In this document: positions 34,696-45,221 of the stretch, piece by piece
Position numbering within the stretch: the stretch's first letter is position 1
Layout: each line of letters starts with the position of its first letter
Origin: an uncultured Alphaproteobacteria bacterium
Lineage (GTDB): Bacteria > Pseudomonadota > Alphaproteobacteria > Rhodobacterales > Rhodobacteraceae
Assembly: GCA_902611475.1 (NCBI GenBank)
Contig: CACLZW010000005.1
Span: forward strand, 1 to 64,000
DNA length: 64,000 nt
Reading direction: 5' to 3'
Program-made: the position numbers and the translations under genes
The notes under the pieces: model-generated
Databases searched by the model: none
What the model saw: the letters and a program-made list of their open reading frames with translations, nothing else
Told to the model about the DNA's origin: nothing

Positions 34696-37621
34696 TTCAC
34701 ATCCAATAACAAACAAACAAAAACTATCTTTTACTTTTAATGGGAAAAAATATTTCGGCTATAAAGGTGATACGTTAGCTTCTGCACTTATTGCCAATAA
34801 CGTTAAAATTGTTGGAAGATCTTTCAAATATCATCGTCCAAGAGGCATTTTTAGCGCCGGATCTGAAGAACCAAATGCATTGGTAGAGCTTGGAGATGGA
34901 CCATATAAAGAACCAAATACCAAAGCTACTAACGTAGAGTTATTTGATGGTCTTAAAGGCTCAAGCCAAAATTTTTTAGGGTCAATTAATTTTGACTTCA
35001 TGGCAATAAACGATTTGCTAAAAAATTTCATAGGTGCAGGTTTCTATTACAAGACATTTATGTGGCCTAGAAGATTTTGGGAAAAGTTATACGAACCAAT
35101 TATTAGAAGAGCCGCAGGTTTAGGGAAATTATCACTAAAGGCGGATCCGTCACAGTATGACAAGGGGTATCTCCATTGTGACTTTCTAATAATTGGATCT
35201 GGTATCTCAGGGCTAATGTCTGCCCTTCTCTTGGCAGAAACAGGGAGTGAAGTTTTAATTGTCGAAGAAGATTTTATTTTGGGTGGTAGACTCAATTCAG
35301 AAAGGTTAAGTATTAATGGCAAACAATCTTCAATTTGGATTGGTCAAGCGGTAAAAAAATTAAAAAGTTACGAAAATGTTCGAATCTTAAATAGAACCAC
35401 GGTCTTTGCTGCTTTTGATCATGGTATATTCGCAGCCATTGAGAAAAAAACTGATCATATATTAGAAAAAAGTTCCAAACCAAGACAGATAAATTGGAAG
35501 ATATATACCAAACACTGCATCTTAGCGTCTGGAGCTATTGAGCGCTCTATTGCATTTCCTCAAAACGATAGACCTGGTATAATGCTAGCAGGATCGGTAA
35601 GAACTTATGCGAACAGGTTTGGTGCCCACTTCGGTCAAAAAATTGCAATCTACACAAATAATGATGATGGTTGGAAGACAGCTGACGATCTAAAAAATAT
35701 GGGGCTTGAAATTAAGGCAGTAATTGACACTCGGAGAGAGATTGATGCGCCATCTTCAAGCATTTCATCTTACCTAGGACAAACAATTACAAAAACATAT
35801 GGAAGAAAAGGTATTAAAGCAATTAAGTTAAGTTCAGGATCAAAATTGAATGTTGACTGTCTTGCAGTATCAGGAGGGTGGAGTTCCAACATTCATTTGA
35901 CATGCCACAAGCGAGGCAAACCCGTTTGGGATAATATCTACAAGAACTTTCTATCGGTTGATAATGCGCAAAAAGACAAAATAATTCCTGTGGGGGCCGC
36001 CAGAGGAATATTTGAAATCCAAAATATCATTTCAGATACAAATAGCGTTATTTTGTCTTTGATTAAAAAAATTGGTTTGAGCATGCCTAACCGCATTACA
36101 CTAACTAGCTCGAAAGAGCAGTATAGCTGCTCACTTGATCTTGTTAGCAGCTCAAATCCCTCTAACTCCTTTATAGATTTGCAAAATGATGTTACCCAAA
36201 AAGATATAGAGTTAAGTTTCAGAGAGGGTTTTAAAAGTGTGGAACATTTAAAGCGATACTCCACCTTAGGTATGGCAACCGATCAGGGGAAAACGTCTAA
36301 TATCCTTGGTTTAGCGTCTATGGCTAAATTGAAGGGAACGAATATTTCTGAAGTAGGCACTACTATTTTTAGACCACCTTATGTACCTGTAGCTATATCA
36401 GCTTTTGCTGGACGTTCTAGGGGAAAGGACTTTAGACCAACAAGGTTAACCCCATCACATAGTGCTGCCTCAAAACAAAATGCAGTTTTTGTGGAGACAG
36501 GTAATTGGTTGCGAGCTCAGTGGTTTCCAAAAAAGGGAGAAAAATTTTGGAGACAAAGTGTGGATAGAGAGGTCTTACAGACAAGACGTTCTGTCGGAAT
36601 TTGTGATGTAACTACACTTGGAAAAATCGATATTCAAGGGAGAGACTGCTCGGAGTTTTTAAATTTTGTATACACAAATGCCTTTGCTAAGTTACCTATC
36701 AATAGAGTACGTTATGGATTAATGTTAAGAGAAGATGGCGTCGCATATGATGATGGGACTACCGCAAGGTTAGGTGAAAATCATTTTATAATGACAACTA
36801 CGACTGCTAATGCCGCTTTAGTTTTTAAAAATTTAGAATTTGTTCGACAGTGCCTCCTTCCAAATCTAGATGTTAATTTGATTTCTACGACGGATTCTTG
36901 GGCACAGTATGCGGTCGCTGGACCAAACTCTCGCAGATTATTGCAAAAGATAGTTGATAAACCAAAAGATATAACCAATGAAAATTTTCCCTTTATGGCT
37001 TGTCGTGAGCTCACTATCTGCGGCGGTGTTATGGCAAGGCTTTTTCGAATTTCCTTCTCCGGAGAATTAGCTTATGAAATTGCTGTTCCTACACAATATG
37101 GAAATGCTTTATTTAATGCTCTTCTTTCAGAAGGTAAAGAGTTCAATGCTGTTCCCTACGGTACTGAAGCATTAGGAGTTATGCGAATAGAAAAAGGTCA
37201 CGCTGCTGGTAATGAAATAAATGGGCAGACAACTGCGCAGAACCTTGGCTTATCAAGGATGATATCAAAAAAAGCAGACAGCATAGGAAACATCTTATCT
37301 GAAAGAGAAGGCTTTAATGGCTCTGATATTGCAACATTGTCTGGCTTTAAGCCTGTTCAACATAACCAAAAGCTTGAAGCTGGATCACACCTGATTTCAG
37401 TGGGGAAATCCCCAACAATGGAAAATGATGAAGGTTGGTTATCTTCAGTGGCATTTTCTCCAACACTTGGTCACTACATAGGGTTAGGGTTTATAGAACG
37501 CGGTCATACTAGGGTTGGTGAAAAGGTTTTAGCTGTAAATCTACTCCAAAACAAAACCACAGAAGTAGAGATTGTTTCGCCTCAATTTATAGATCCTGAG
37601 GGAATTAAACAACGTGGCTAA
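34685..37621 (+). CDS. soxA: Sarcosine oxidase alpha subunit
   Basis: 978 residues. N-terminal 2Fe-2S-like fold without cluster cysteines (FKYHRPRGIFSAGSEEPNAL), NAD-type nucleotide site IIGSGISGLMSALLLAETG at about 164-182, and a C-terminal GcvT-like folate-binding domain from about residue 590 (TTLGKIDIQGRDCSEF to the end) that accepts the methylene group. It forms the core of the tetrameric enzyme with SoxB, SoxD and SoxG. It overlaps soxG by 8 bases. The dehydrogenation product 5,10-methylene-THF is what the downstream FolD uses. Confidence 0.95.
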   Translation: MRNSSHPITNKQKLSFTFNGKKYFGYKGDTLASALIANNVKIVGRSFKYHRPRGIFSAGSEEPNALVELGDGPYKEPNTKATNVELFDGLKGSSQNFLGSINFDFMAINDLLKNFIGAGFYYKTFMWPRRFWEKLYEPIIRRAAGLGKLSLKADPSQYDKGYLHCDFLIIGSGISGLMSALLLAETGSEVLIVEEDFILGGRLNSERLSINGKQSSIWIGQAVKKLKSYENVRILNRTTVFAAFDHGIFAAIEKKTDHILEKSSKPRQINWKIYTKHCILASGAIERSIAFPQNDRPGIMLAGSVRTYANRFGAHFGQKIAIYTNNDDGWKTADDLKNMGLEIKAVIDTRREIDAPSSSISSYLGQTITKTYGRKGIKAIKLSSGSKLNVDCLAVSGGWSSNIHLTCHKRGKPVWDNIYKNFLSVDNAQKDKIIPVGAARGIFEIQNIISDTNSVILSLIKKIGLSMPNRITLTSSKEQYSCSLDLVSSSNPSNSFIDLQNDVTQKDIELSFREGFKSVEHLKRYSTLGMATDQGKTSNILGLASMAKLKGTNISEVGTTIFRPPYVPVAISAFAGRSRGKDFRPTRLTPSHSAASKQNAVFVETGNWLRAQWFPKKGEKFWRQSVDREVLQTRRSVGICDVTTLGKIDIQGRDCSEFLNFVYTNAFAKLPINRVRYGLMLREDGVAYDDGTTARLGENHFIMTTTTANAALVFKNLEFVRQCLLPNLDVNLISTTDSWAQYAVAGPNSRRLLQKIVDKPKDITNENFPFMACRELTICGGVMARLFRISFSGELAYEIAVPTQYGNALFNALLSEGKEFNAVPYGTEALGVMRIEKGHAAGNEINGQTTAQNLGLSRMISKKADSIGNILSEREGFNGSDIATLSGFKPVQHNQKLEAGSHLISVGKSPTMENDEGWLSSVAFSPTLGHYIGLGFIERGHTRVGEKVLAVNLLQNKTTEVEIVSPQFIDPEGIKQRG

Positions 37622-38174
37622 ACCGGTACTTAAAATAGAAAAGCCCCTGAATGGGTACTCCAAAGTTATAAATAAACTAAAAATTGACGAATATCAATTT
37701 GACAGTCTCATATCGCTAGCAATTCCCTTAAATAGCGAAAGAAAATGTGGGCTGAATTTTAAGAAATTCTTGGGAGAACCAATGCCAAATATTGAAAAGT
37801 CAATAATCAATAAAAGTGGCGTTCTCGGTTTTAGAATTGGTCTTGACTCACTTTTAGTTTGTAATGCTACTCATTCGTCATTTGCAAAAAAAACTGTCCC
37901 ATTATTAAAACAAGCTTTTTATATCACCGACCAAACCGGAGGGTGGTGTGGGGTTAGAGTTGATGGGGATAGAGTCATTGAGATGTTAGAACGAATTTGT
38001 CCCCTTAATTTGTCTCTAAAAATTTTTGCTATTGGAGATGTTAAAAGAACTGTTATGGATCAATTAAATGTGATTATATTCAGAGAAACAGAAAAAAAAT
38101 TTATTTTGTTCTCGCCAAGCTCTTCTTCTGGTTCGTTCCTTAAATCCATAGAAATATCTTCGAGAAATATTTAA
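37614..38174 (+). CDS. soxG: Sarcosine oxidase gamma subunit
   Basis: 186 residues, weakly conserved as usual for this subunit. The DQTGGWCGVRVDGDRVIEML region and RICPLNLSL stretch correspond to the GcvT-like half-domain that packs on the alpha subunit. The assignment rests mostly on gene order: it starts within the end of soxA and is followed by fhs. Confidence 0.85.
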   Translation: MAKPVLKIEKPLNGYSKVINKLKIDEYQFDSLISLAIPLNSERKCGLNFKKFLGEPMPNIEKSIINKSGVLGFRIGLDSLLVCNATHSSFAKKTVPLLKQAFYITDQTGGWCGVRVDGDRVIEMLERICPLNLSLKIFAIGDVKRTVMDQLNVIIFRETEKKFILFSPSSSSGSFLKSIEISSRNI

Positions 38175-38190
38175 ATAAAAGGAATATGAA

Positions 38191-39867
38191 ATGAAAGTCA
38201 AATCTGATATCGAAATCGCAAGAGAGGCAACTAAACTTCCTATAAAAGAAGTAGCAAAAAAATTGGGTATAGAGGAAGAAGAATTGATACCCTTTGGGCA
38301 TGATAAAGCAAAAGTATCAGATCAATTTATTAGATCGGTAAAAAATAATCAAAACGGTAAACTGATTTTAGTAACAGCGGTAAACCCAACACCTGCGGGT
38401 GAAGGAAAAACAACCACTACGGTAGGACTCGGAGATGGGCTCTGCGCATTAGGTAAAAGAGCAGCTGTTTGCATTAGGGAGGCATCGTTGGGCCCTTGCT
38501 TTGGTATGAAAGGGGGAGCTGCTGGCGGAGGACTAGCGCAAGTTGTGCCCATGGAAGAAATGAATTTGCACTTCACTGGAGACTTTCATGCAATTACTAG
38601 CGCTCATAACCTTTTAGCAGCAATGATAGACAACCATATATATTGGGGTAACGAGCAAAATATTGACCTCCGAAGAGTTGTTTGGCGACGGGTAATAGAT
38701 ATGAATGATAGGGCTCTTAGAGACGTAGTCACAAGCCTGGGAGGTGTTGCTAATGGATATCCAAAGCAATCAGGATTTGATATCACGGTAGCCTCTGAAG
38801 TAATGGCAATTTTATGCTTAGCGAATGATCTTTCAGATCTAAGAAAACGATTAGGTGAAATAATCGTTGCATATAGAAAAGATAGATCTCCAGTTTTTTG
38901 TAAAGATATTAAAGCTGATGGAGCAATGACGGTACTCTTACAACAAGCTATGCAACCTAATATCGTTCAAACATTAGAAAATAATCCTGCATTTGTTCAT
39001 GGAGGACCTTTTGCTAACATAGCCCATGGTTGCAATTCTGTTATCGCTACAAAGACCGCTTTAAAGATAGCTAATTATGTAGTAACAGAAGCTGGTTTTG
39101 GAGCCGATCTTGGCGCCGAAAAATTTGTAAATATAAAGTGTAGGAAAGCAGGGATAAAGCCTGACGCTGCCGTAATAGTTGCCACAGTCAGATCTATGAA
39201 AATGAACGGAGGGATAGTTTCCAAAAATGATCTGAGTACCGAAAATATTCAAGCTGTACAACAAGGTTGTGCAAACCTTGGAAGACATATTGAGAATGTG
39301 AAATCATTTGGAATACCAGTCGTTGTTGCAATAAACCACTTTGTTAGCGATACAAATGCCGAGATTGAAGCACTCAGACGGTATGTTGCTGACAAGGGTA
39401 CGGAAGCTTTCGTCTGTAAGCATTGGGCAGAAGGCTCTACTGGAATCTTACCTCTCGCAAATAAGGTTGTTGAAATTGCAGAAAACAAAAGTAAATTTGT
39501 TTACACATACAAAGACGATTTGCCTCTGATTGAAAAAATCGAAAGAGTTGCAAAAAAAATATACAGGGCTGATGAAGTTCTTGCTAACAAGACAATTAGG
39601 GATCAGTTACAGTTATGGGAAAATGATGGTTATGGCAATCTCCCTATTTGTATGGCGAAAACGCAATATAGCTTTACTACAGATCCTAACAGAAGAGGTG
39701 CGCCAAATGGGCACGCGATACCTATAAGAGAAGTTAGATTGTCGGCAGGGGCTGGTTTCATCGTTGTTATCTGTGGAGAAGTTATGACTATGCCTGGACT
39801 TCCAAAAGTTCCAAGCGCGGAGGCGATAATGCTTAATAAAAAAGGCGATGTTGAGGGCTTATTTTAA
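38191..39867 (+). CDS. fhs: Formate--tetrahydrofolate ligase
   Basis: 558 residues, standard length. The P-loop [18 protein letters not shown] lies near residues 67-84, and [20 protein letters not shown] is the folate-binding part. It makes 10-formyl-THF from formate and ATP; in a methyl-oxidising operon it probably runs backwards, releasing formate and ATP. It is 16 bases after soxG and has an AAGGA site. Confidence 0.97.
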   Translation: MKVKSDIEIAREATKLPIKEVAKKLGIEEEELIPFGHDKAKVSDQFIRSVKNNQNGKLILVTAVNPTPAGEGKTTTTVGLGDGLCALGKRAAVCIREASLGPCFGMKGGAAGGGLAQVVPMEEMNLHFTGDFHAITSAHNLLAAMIDNHIYWGNEQNIDLRRVVWRRVIDMNDRALRDVVTSLGGVANGYPKQSGFDITVASEVMAILCLANDLSDLRKRLGEIIVAYRKDRSPVFCKDIKADGAMTVLLQQAMQPNIVQTLENNPAFVHGGPFANIAHGCNSVIATKTALKIANYVVTEAGFGADLGAEKFVNIKCRKAGIKPDAAVIVATVRSMKMNGGIVSKNDLSTENIQAVQQGCANLGRHIENVKSFGIPVVVAINHFVSDTNAEIEALRRYVADKGTEAFVCKHWAEGSTGILPLANKVVEIAENKSKFVYTYKDDLPLIEKIERVAKKIYRADEVLANKTIRDQLQLWENDGYGNLPICMAKTQYSFTTDPNRRGAPNGHAIPIREVRLSAGAGFIVVICGEVMTMPGLPKVPSAEAIMLNKKGDVEGLF

Positions 39868-39883
39868 AAAGTAGAGGTAAATA

Positions 39884-40777
39884 ATGAATGAAATTATTGA
39901 TGGAAAAAAGTTTTCGCAAACTCTGCGCAGTAAAGTAAAAAGATATGTAGACATCATAAAAGAAAAACACGGGATAACCCCAGGTTTAGCAGTAATACTT
40001 GTTGGGATGGATCCTGCGAGCCAAGTATATGTTAGAAATAAAGGCAAGCAAACCTTAGAAGCAGGAATGAACTCCTATGAGCATAAGCTGGATGCATCAA
40101 TTTCTTCCGATGTACTACTTAACCTCATAAAAAAATTAAATAACGATGTAAATGTTCATGGAATTTTATGCCAACTACCTTTACCTGACCATCTGAATGA
40201 AAAAGAAGTAATTAATTCTATCGATCCAAAAAAAGATGTGGATGGATTTCATATATCAAATGTTGGCCTTCTTAATACGGGTCAAAAATCAATGATCCCC
40301 TGTACGCCATTAGGGTGTTTATTATTACTCAAAGACAGGCTTGGAAACCTTTCAGGTAAAAACGCAGTAATTGTAGGTAGATCAAATATAGTTGGTAAGC
40401 CGATGGCTAATTTACTTCTACAAGAAAATTGTACTGTAACCATTGCTCACTCTCGAACAGAGCATATAGAAACTATATGTGCACAAGCTGATATTATCGT
40501 TGCCGCTGTAGGAAGGCCTGAGATGATTAAAAAAGAATGGGTAAAGCCTGGGGCTACAGTCATAGATGTTGGAATAAACCGCGTGACAAAAAATATTGAT
40601 GGAGATGAAAAAACTACTTTGGTGGGTGATGTTTGTTTTACTGATATGGCTGGTTTAGTAGCTGGCGTCACACCTGTACCAGGCGGAGTAGGACCAATGA
40701 CTATAGCTTGTCTTTTAGCAAATACCGTTACTGCATGCTATAGATCACAAGACCTATCTGATCCAGAGTTTACTTGA
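39884..40777 (+). CDS. folD: Methylenetetrahydrofolate dehydrogenase/cyclohydrolase
   Basis: 297 residues, bifunctional. Catalytic Lys lies in [16 protein letters not shown], the strand pair [11 protein letters not shown] and [11 protein letters not shown] binds folate, and [14 protein letters not shown] is the NADP fold signature. [15 protein letters not shown] closes the protein. It converts the methylene-THF from sarcosine oxidase to 10-formyl-THF. It lies 16 bases after fhs. Confidence 0.96.
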   Translation: MNEIIDGKKFSQTLRSKVKRYVDIIKEKHGITPGLAVILVGMDPASQVYVRNKGKQTLEAGMNSYEHKLDASISSDVLLNLIKKLNNDVNVHGILCQLPLPDHLNEKEVINSIDPKKDVDGFHISNVGLLNTGQKSMIPCTPLGCLLLLKDRLGNLSGKNAVIVGRSNIVGKPMANLLLQENCTVTIAHSRTEHIETICAQADIIVAAVGRPEMIKKEWVKPGATVIDVGINRVTKNIDGDEKTTLVGDVCFTDMAGLVAGVTPVPGGVGPMTIACLLANTVTACYRSQDLSDPEFT

Positions 40778-40853
40778 TGATTATTTTTGGAGCTTTTTTA
40801 TTAATTCTTAATTTCGTAATATTGTTTATCGATTATTCGTATGAGTTCTTCTT

Positions 40854-41108
40854 TTGAAAAATATAACAACACACTATAGCTTTTTAAATCTTGCCCTCCG
40901 AAAAAGTGTAGTAAAAAGAGCTGTAAGGATTGCTCTAATCGTTGGTTGTATCCTTGCCCTGATAAATCATGGCGATAGAATTATTTTTCAAGATATGAAA
41001 TCAGTCGATTGGTTTAAAATTCTTTTAACTTTCTGTGTGCCGTACTGTGTTTCTACTATTTCATCTGTTTTGGCGATAAAACGAGAAATCGAGATAAATG
41101 AGTCCTAA
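40854..41108 (+). CDS. NrtS-like small membrane protein
   Basis: 84 residues starting with TTG. Two hydrophobic spans (RIALIVGCILALINHGDRII and WFKILLTFCVPYCVSTISSV) with the GDxxI turn and PYCVS motif of the small NrtS/nitrate-nitrite transporter-like family. The family was linked to nitrate or nitrite transport in a few organisms only; here no nitrate genes are near. It sits between the C1 genes and the next operon with ~76 bases before it. Confidence 0.6.
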   Translation: MKNITTHYSFLNLALRKSVVKRAVRIALIVGCILALINHGDRIIFQDMKSVDWFKILLTFCVPYCVSTISSVLAIKREIEINES

Positions 41109-41150
41109 AAAAGAAAGTTTTCTTTATAATTAATTCTTATAGAGGTGTTG

Positions 41151-41990
41151 ATGGAAAAAAAAATTTTGCTTACAGGCGCAGGAGGTAGATTGGGTTCTTA
41201 TCTTAGAGAGCCCCTTTCAGAAATTTGTGACACATTGGTGTCAACTGACATAAAAGAAAATATTGGAAAACTCAAAGAAAATGAAAAATATTTCTCAGCT
41301 GATTTATCAAATTTTAATCAAATATGTGACCTAACAAAAGGCGTTTCACTAATCTGCCATTTTGGAGCTTTAGTCGACGAAGTGCCATTTAACGATATGC
41401 TAGGCGCTAATTTCATTGGCTCCTATAATATTTGGGAAGCAGCTCGCCTAAATAACTGCAAGAGGGTAGTTTACGCAAGTTCTATACATGCAGTCGGCAT
41501 GTATAAAAGAACAAAAACATTAAGGCCGAAAACCGCACACCGAGCCGATGGGTTTTATGGGCTATCAAAATGTTTTACTGAAAATTTGGCTCGTATGTAT
41601 CACGATAAATGTGATATTGAAGCGGTGTGCTTACGAATTGCTACATGTTCACCGGTAACAACGCAAAGAAGTTTAACAAGTTGGCTATCATATGATGACT
41701 TAGTTCAATTGGTTATGAGAGCGATTGATACTGCGCACACCGGTTATTCAGTCATTTATGGAGTATCAGACAATGATCGTTCTAATTTGAGCAACATAGA
41801 CTCTGGGCATATTGGTTTCAAACCCAAAGATAATGCTGAGATTTACGCAAATAAAATTTTTGCGGGTGACTTAACAGAAGAATTAGAAGACGAAGGCAAT
41901 AAATTACATGGGGGTCCATTTGCATCAACTGATTTAGGAGTTAGCGCGATGGATAAAATGAAAATAGTTTATTCGCATAAGGGGGATTAA
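41151..41990 (+). CDS. NAD-dependent epimerase/dehydratase, uronate dehydrogenase-like
   Basis: 279 residues. Rossmann LLTGAGGRLGSYL, catalytic YGLSKCFTENL (Tyr-x3-Lys) after SSIHAVGMY, and RSLTSWLSYDDLVQLVMRA, which is characteristic of uronate (galacturonate/glucuronate) dehydrogenase-like extended SDRs. ATG at 41151 is 5 bases after AGAGGTG. Real uronate dehydrogenases usually sit with sugar-acid genes, which are absent here, so the substrate may be another hydroxy aldehyde. It opens a plus-strand operon continuing with the TPP enzyme 4 bases later. Confidence 0.75.
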   Translation: MEKKILLTGAGGRLGSYLREPLSEICDTLVSTDIKENIGKLKENEKYFSADLSNFNQICDLTKGVSLICHFGALVDEVPFNDMLGANFIGSYNIWEAARLNNCKRVVYASSIHAVGMYKRTKTLRPKTAHRADGFYGLSKCFTENLARMYHDKCDIEAVCLRIATCSPVTTQRSLTSWLSYDDLVQLVMRAIDTAHTGYSVIYGVSDNDRSNLSNIDSGHIGFKPKDNAEIYANKIFAGDLTEELEDEGNKLHGGPFASTDLGVSAMDKMKIVYSHKGD

Positions 41991-41994
41991 CCAG

Positions 41995-43740
41995 ATGAAA
42001 GATAATAATATGGTTCGAGGAGGACAGCTTTTAGCTAAATCTTTCAAAGAGAAAGGAATAAACCATGTATTTACACTTGCAGGTGGTTTTTGCAACCCTG
42101 CACTTGAGGGTTTCATGAATCATCAAATACCTGTGATAAATTGCCCACATGAACAAATTGCAGGTCATTTGGCAGACGGCCATACAAGACTTTCGAGAAA
42201 ACCCTCTGTTTGTTTGGTTGGTCCGGAGGGGTTTGCAAATGCTATACCTGCCATGATGGAGGCGTGGGGGGAACGATCTCCTGTAATTTTTGTTACAGGC
42301 TCATCCACTCTTAAAAAGCAAGGCGCTGGAGGATTTAAGGAAATAGATGACGTTTCTATCGCAAGACCACTTACAAAATACAGTGCATCAATAACAGATG
42401 GAAATAGAATTCCTGAGTTCGTGGATAGAGCTTGGAGAATAGCGACAAGTGGTTATCCAGGCCCGGTCCATCTAAGTATGCCTGTAGACATAATGTTTTC
42501 TTCCTTTGATGAAAGCGCCTCAGATATGGAGCGTCCATTCACTAGAAAAGAACCAAAGACCTATAAAGCATGGCCTGAGCCCTCAGCACTAAATGAGATA
42601 ATAGGTATTATAAAGTCTTCAAAAAAACCCATAATTATCGGTGGACATGGGATATGGTGGTCAAAAAACGAAGATCTGTTAAAGCAAGTGGGGGATGAAA
42701 TCAAAATACCAATTTTTAATGTGCCATATCACCAAAAATTATTAAATGAAAATTGCAAGGCCTTTCTAGGGCTTGCCGATGTGCATCAGTACCATCCTTC
42801 AAAGTTTGCGTTCAATGAGTCTGACTGCATTATCATGGTTGGAGGTCGCTTGGATAATCAAATGAATTTTGGCAATCCACCATTATTTCCAGCGAGTTCG
42901 AGGTTAATATGTGTCAACGGATCGCATGAAGAAATAGAATTTAATAGAGCGGCTGACCATTTGCTTTTGAGTGATCCTGGAGCTTTTTTTGAATGTCTAC
43001 TAGAGACATACAACGGAGATAAATTCTCTTTAGAAAAAGATTGGCTAGCTAAAAATATTGAGGAAAGAAAAAAATGGGTCACTGCGTCTGTAAACAATCT
43101 TGTTGAAACAACGAATTCTCCAGCATGGAGTGGCGGAAAAATTCACCCTTTAGAGCTTTCTCTTTCGGTACAAAAGTGTATGACAGACCAAGATATCTTA
43201 GTTTTTGATGGAGGTAATACTCACTTTTGGTCAGAAATTGCTGTTAATATAATGGCCTCCAATGGATTAGCTCTTTCTCAAATAATGCACCCTGGTTCCT
43301 ATTCAATGCTGGGCGTTGGAGTATCATTTGCTCTGTCGGCAAAACGTCTAAATAAAGAAAAGACGATTGTATTAATTTCTGGAGACGGTGCTTTCCTTAG
43401 TGGGGGTTTATCCATTGAGACAGCCTTTCAAGAAAACCTGCCGATTGTTATAATTATCGATAACAATGGTGGTTTAGATTGTATATCGCAACAACAGGAA
43501 AGATTGTTCAAGGATGGATCTCACTTTGCAACAGATTTCAGAGATATACCATTTCATGGAATGTTTGAGGGAATGGGGGGTTATGGGGAGCTGGTAACTC
43601 ACAAAGATGAGATTCAAGGAGCTGTGAGGCGAGCAATAGACAGCGGGAAACCTGCTTGTGTTAACGTAAAAACAAAAGGCGTTATCAGCCCAATTGTTGC
43701 GGCTACAAGCGATAAAAGAGATAAAGCTTCAATAGAATAA
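41995..43740 (+). CDS. Thiamine pyrophosphate-binding, acetolactate synthase-like enzyme
   Basis: 581 residues of the three-domain AHAS/POX fold. The catalytic glutamate is in NCPHEQIAGHLADGHTR, the diphosphate-metal motif is ISGDGAFLSGG...IDNNGG at about 460-490, and the middle domain binds a nucleotide-like cofactor or remains empty. It could be a 2-oxoacid decarboxylase or ligase; nothing marks it as IlvB, Xsc or oxalyl-CoA decarboxylase. Between an SDR and an HIUase-like gene it belongs to an undescribed set. No small AHAS subunit gene follows. Confidence 0.75.
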   Translation: MKDNNMVRGGQLLAKSFKEKGINHVFTLAGGFCNPALEGFMNHQIPVINCPHEQIAGHLADGHTRLSRKPSVCLVGPEGFANAIPAMMEAWGERSPVIFVTGSSTLKKQGAGGFKEIDDVSIARPLTKYSASITDGNRIPEFVDRAWRIATSGYPGPVHLSMPVDIMFSSFDESASDMERPFTRKEPKTYKAWPEPSALNEIIGIIKSSKKPIIIGGHGIWWSKNEDLLKQVGDEIKIPIFNVPYHQKLLNENCKAFLGLADVHQYHPSKFAFNESDCIIMVGGRLDNQMNFGNPPLFPASSRLICVNGSHEEIEFNRAADHLLLSDPGAFFECLLETYNGDKFSLEKDWLAKNIEERKKWVTASVNNLVETTNSPAWSGGKIHPLELSLSVQKCMTDQDILVFDGGNTHFWSEIAVNIMASNGLALSQIMHPGSYSMLGVGVSFALSAKRLNKEKTIVLISGDGAFLSGGLSIETAFQENLPIVIIIDNNGGLDCISQQQERLFKDGSHFATDFRDIPFHGMFEGMGGYGELVTHKDEIQGAVRRAIDSGKPACVNVKTKGVISPIVAATSDKRDKASIE

Positions 43741-43742
43741 TA

Positions 43743-44084
43743 ATGCCCTCAATAAGCACACATGTATTAAATTCTGAAAACGGTACTCATGTTGCCGGTC
43801 TAACAGTTACCCTTACACATATTGAGCCAGATGGAGCAAAAAAGAACATATTCTCTAATAAAACCAACACAGGGGGCCGCCTTTTAGAGGACTTTGACTT
43901 TCCCCTTAAAAGCAATGAAATTTTTGAGATTGAATTTAAACTATCAGATATTCATATGAAAAAAAAAGGTATATACTGTAGAGATATAATTTTCAGGGTA
44001 TCTTTTAGTTCAGAAAATGAAAAATTCCATATTCCTATCATCGTATCTCAAAATGGCGCCTCTACTTGGTGGTCAGGAGAATAA
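43743..44084 (+). CDS. 5-hydroxyisourate hydrolase-like (transthyretin-fold) protein
   Basis: 113 residues, TTR/HIUase fold. His7 (STHVLN), Arg46 (TNTGGRLLED) and His96 (FHIPIIVS) fill the positions of the catalytic His, Arg and His of HIUase, but the invariant C-terminal YRGS is replaced: the end reads STWWSGE. True HIUase acts in urate breakdown; no other urate gene is near, and the lost tail forms part of the active-site tunnel. The gene may act on a different small lactone or amide. It starts 2 bases after the TPP gene. Confidence 0.65.
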   Translation: MPSISTHVLNSENGTHVAGLTVTLTHIEPDGAKKNIFSNKTNTGGRLLEDFDFPLKSNEIFEIEFKLSDIHMKKKGIYCRDIIFRVSFSSENEKFHIPIIVSQNGASTWWSGE

Positions 44085-44086
44085 AA

Positions 44087-45214
44087 ATGAATATTCAAAA
44101 TAAGCTGAATTTCTCTAGAAGGATCAGAAGAACACCTTTTACCACCTCTGTCGAAAAGTATGGAGTAACGGGTTTTTCCGTTGTGAACCATACACTACTT
44201 CCCAAGTCATTTCAAAACTCAATTGAAGATGATTATTTGCACCTACAAAAACATGCTCAAATTTGGGACGTTGGCTGTCAAAGGCAAGTTGAAATTAAAG
44301 GTAAAGACGCACTCAAACTAATTGAGTTAATGACGCCTAGATCAATCTCAGAACTCCAACCAGGAAAATGTCTTTACATTCCCTTGACCGATGAAAATGG
44401 TGGTATAATCAATGATCCTATTCTTATCAAAATAAGTGCCGATCATTTCTATCTATCCGTTGCAGACTCAGATGTGTTATTGTGGGCTAGAGGGTTAGCT
44501 ATTGGTTTTGGCTTAAGCGTAAGAATAAGAGAACCTGACGTGTGGCCTTTGGCAGTACAAGGACCAAAAGCTGCCGATGTTTTGGCCAAAGTTTTTGGTG
44601 AGCGGATATATTCAATTAAAAAATTCAATTTCGACTATTTTTCACTTGAAGGCTCTTCTCAACTTATAGCCAAAACCGGTTACTCTAGAATTGGTGGTTT
44701 TGAAATCTATCTGTCTCGACCAGAACTCGGTTCATCTCTATGGGAAACAATTTTAGAAGCTGGTAGATCAGAAAACATAAGGCCAGGATCTCCAAACATA
44801 ATAGATAGAGTTGAAGCAGGATTATTATCCTTTGGTAATGAAATGACCGTGGAGAACACACCACTTGAATGTAACATGGATAAGTTCTTGGATATAAATA
44901 AAGAAGCAGATTATATTGGGAAAAAAGTTCTCCAGCGGCAGATCAGATATGGCATTAAAAGACGTATAAGAGGTGTTATTTATAAAGGACCAAAACTTCC
45001 AACAATATCAAGACCTTTACAAGTTTTTGATATAGATAAAAGAACTATAGTCGGGAGCTTAACTTCAGGAGCATTCTCACCACATTTTAAGAGAAATATT
45101 GGGGTTGGTATGATCAAATATGGATACTGGGATAATAACAAAAAAATATTAGTTAATATCGCTGATCGGGAGTTTAGAGAAGGATTAATCAAAGACCTTC
45201 CTTTAATTCAATGA
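44087..45214 (+). CDS. dmdA: DMSP demethylase (DmdA-like), GcvT family
   Basis: 375 residues. FSRRIRRTPFTTSVEKYG at the start, VQGPKAADVLAKVFGERI in the middle, and PNIIDRVEAGLLSFGNEMT are close to the Pelagibacter DmdA in my memory, much closer than to glycine-cleavage T protein. DmdA moves a methyl from dimethylsulfoniopropionate to THF, giving methylmercaptopropionate. ATG at 44087 is 2 bases after the HIUase-like stop. Other GcvT-like demethylases (for example for dimethylglycine) share the fold, so substrate is probable and not certain. Confidence 0.72.
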   Translation: MNIQNKLNFSRRIRRTPFTTSVEKYGVTGFSVVNHTLLPKSFQNSIEDDYLHLQKHAQIWDVGCQRQVEIKGKDALKLIELMTPRSISELQPGKCLYIPLTDENGGIINDPILIKISADHFYLSVADSDVLLWARGLAIGFGLSVRIREPDVWPLAVQGPKAADVLAKVFGERIYSIKKFNFDYFSLEGSSQLIAKTGYSRIGGFEIYLSRPELGSSLWETILEAGRSENIRPGSPNIIDRVEAGLLSFGNEMTVENTPLECNMDKFLDINKEADYIGKKVLQRQIRYGIKRRIRGVIYKGPKLPTISRPLQVFDIDKRTIVGSLTSGAFSPHFKRNIGVGMIKYGYWDNNKKILVNIADREFREGLIKDLPLIQ

Positions 45215-45221
45215 GGTAAGA

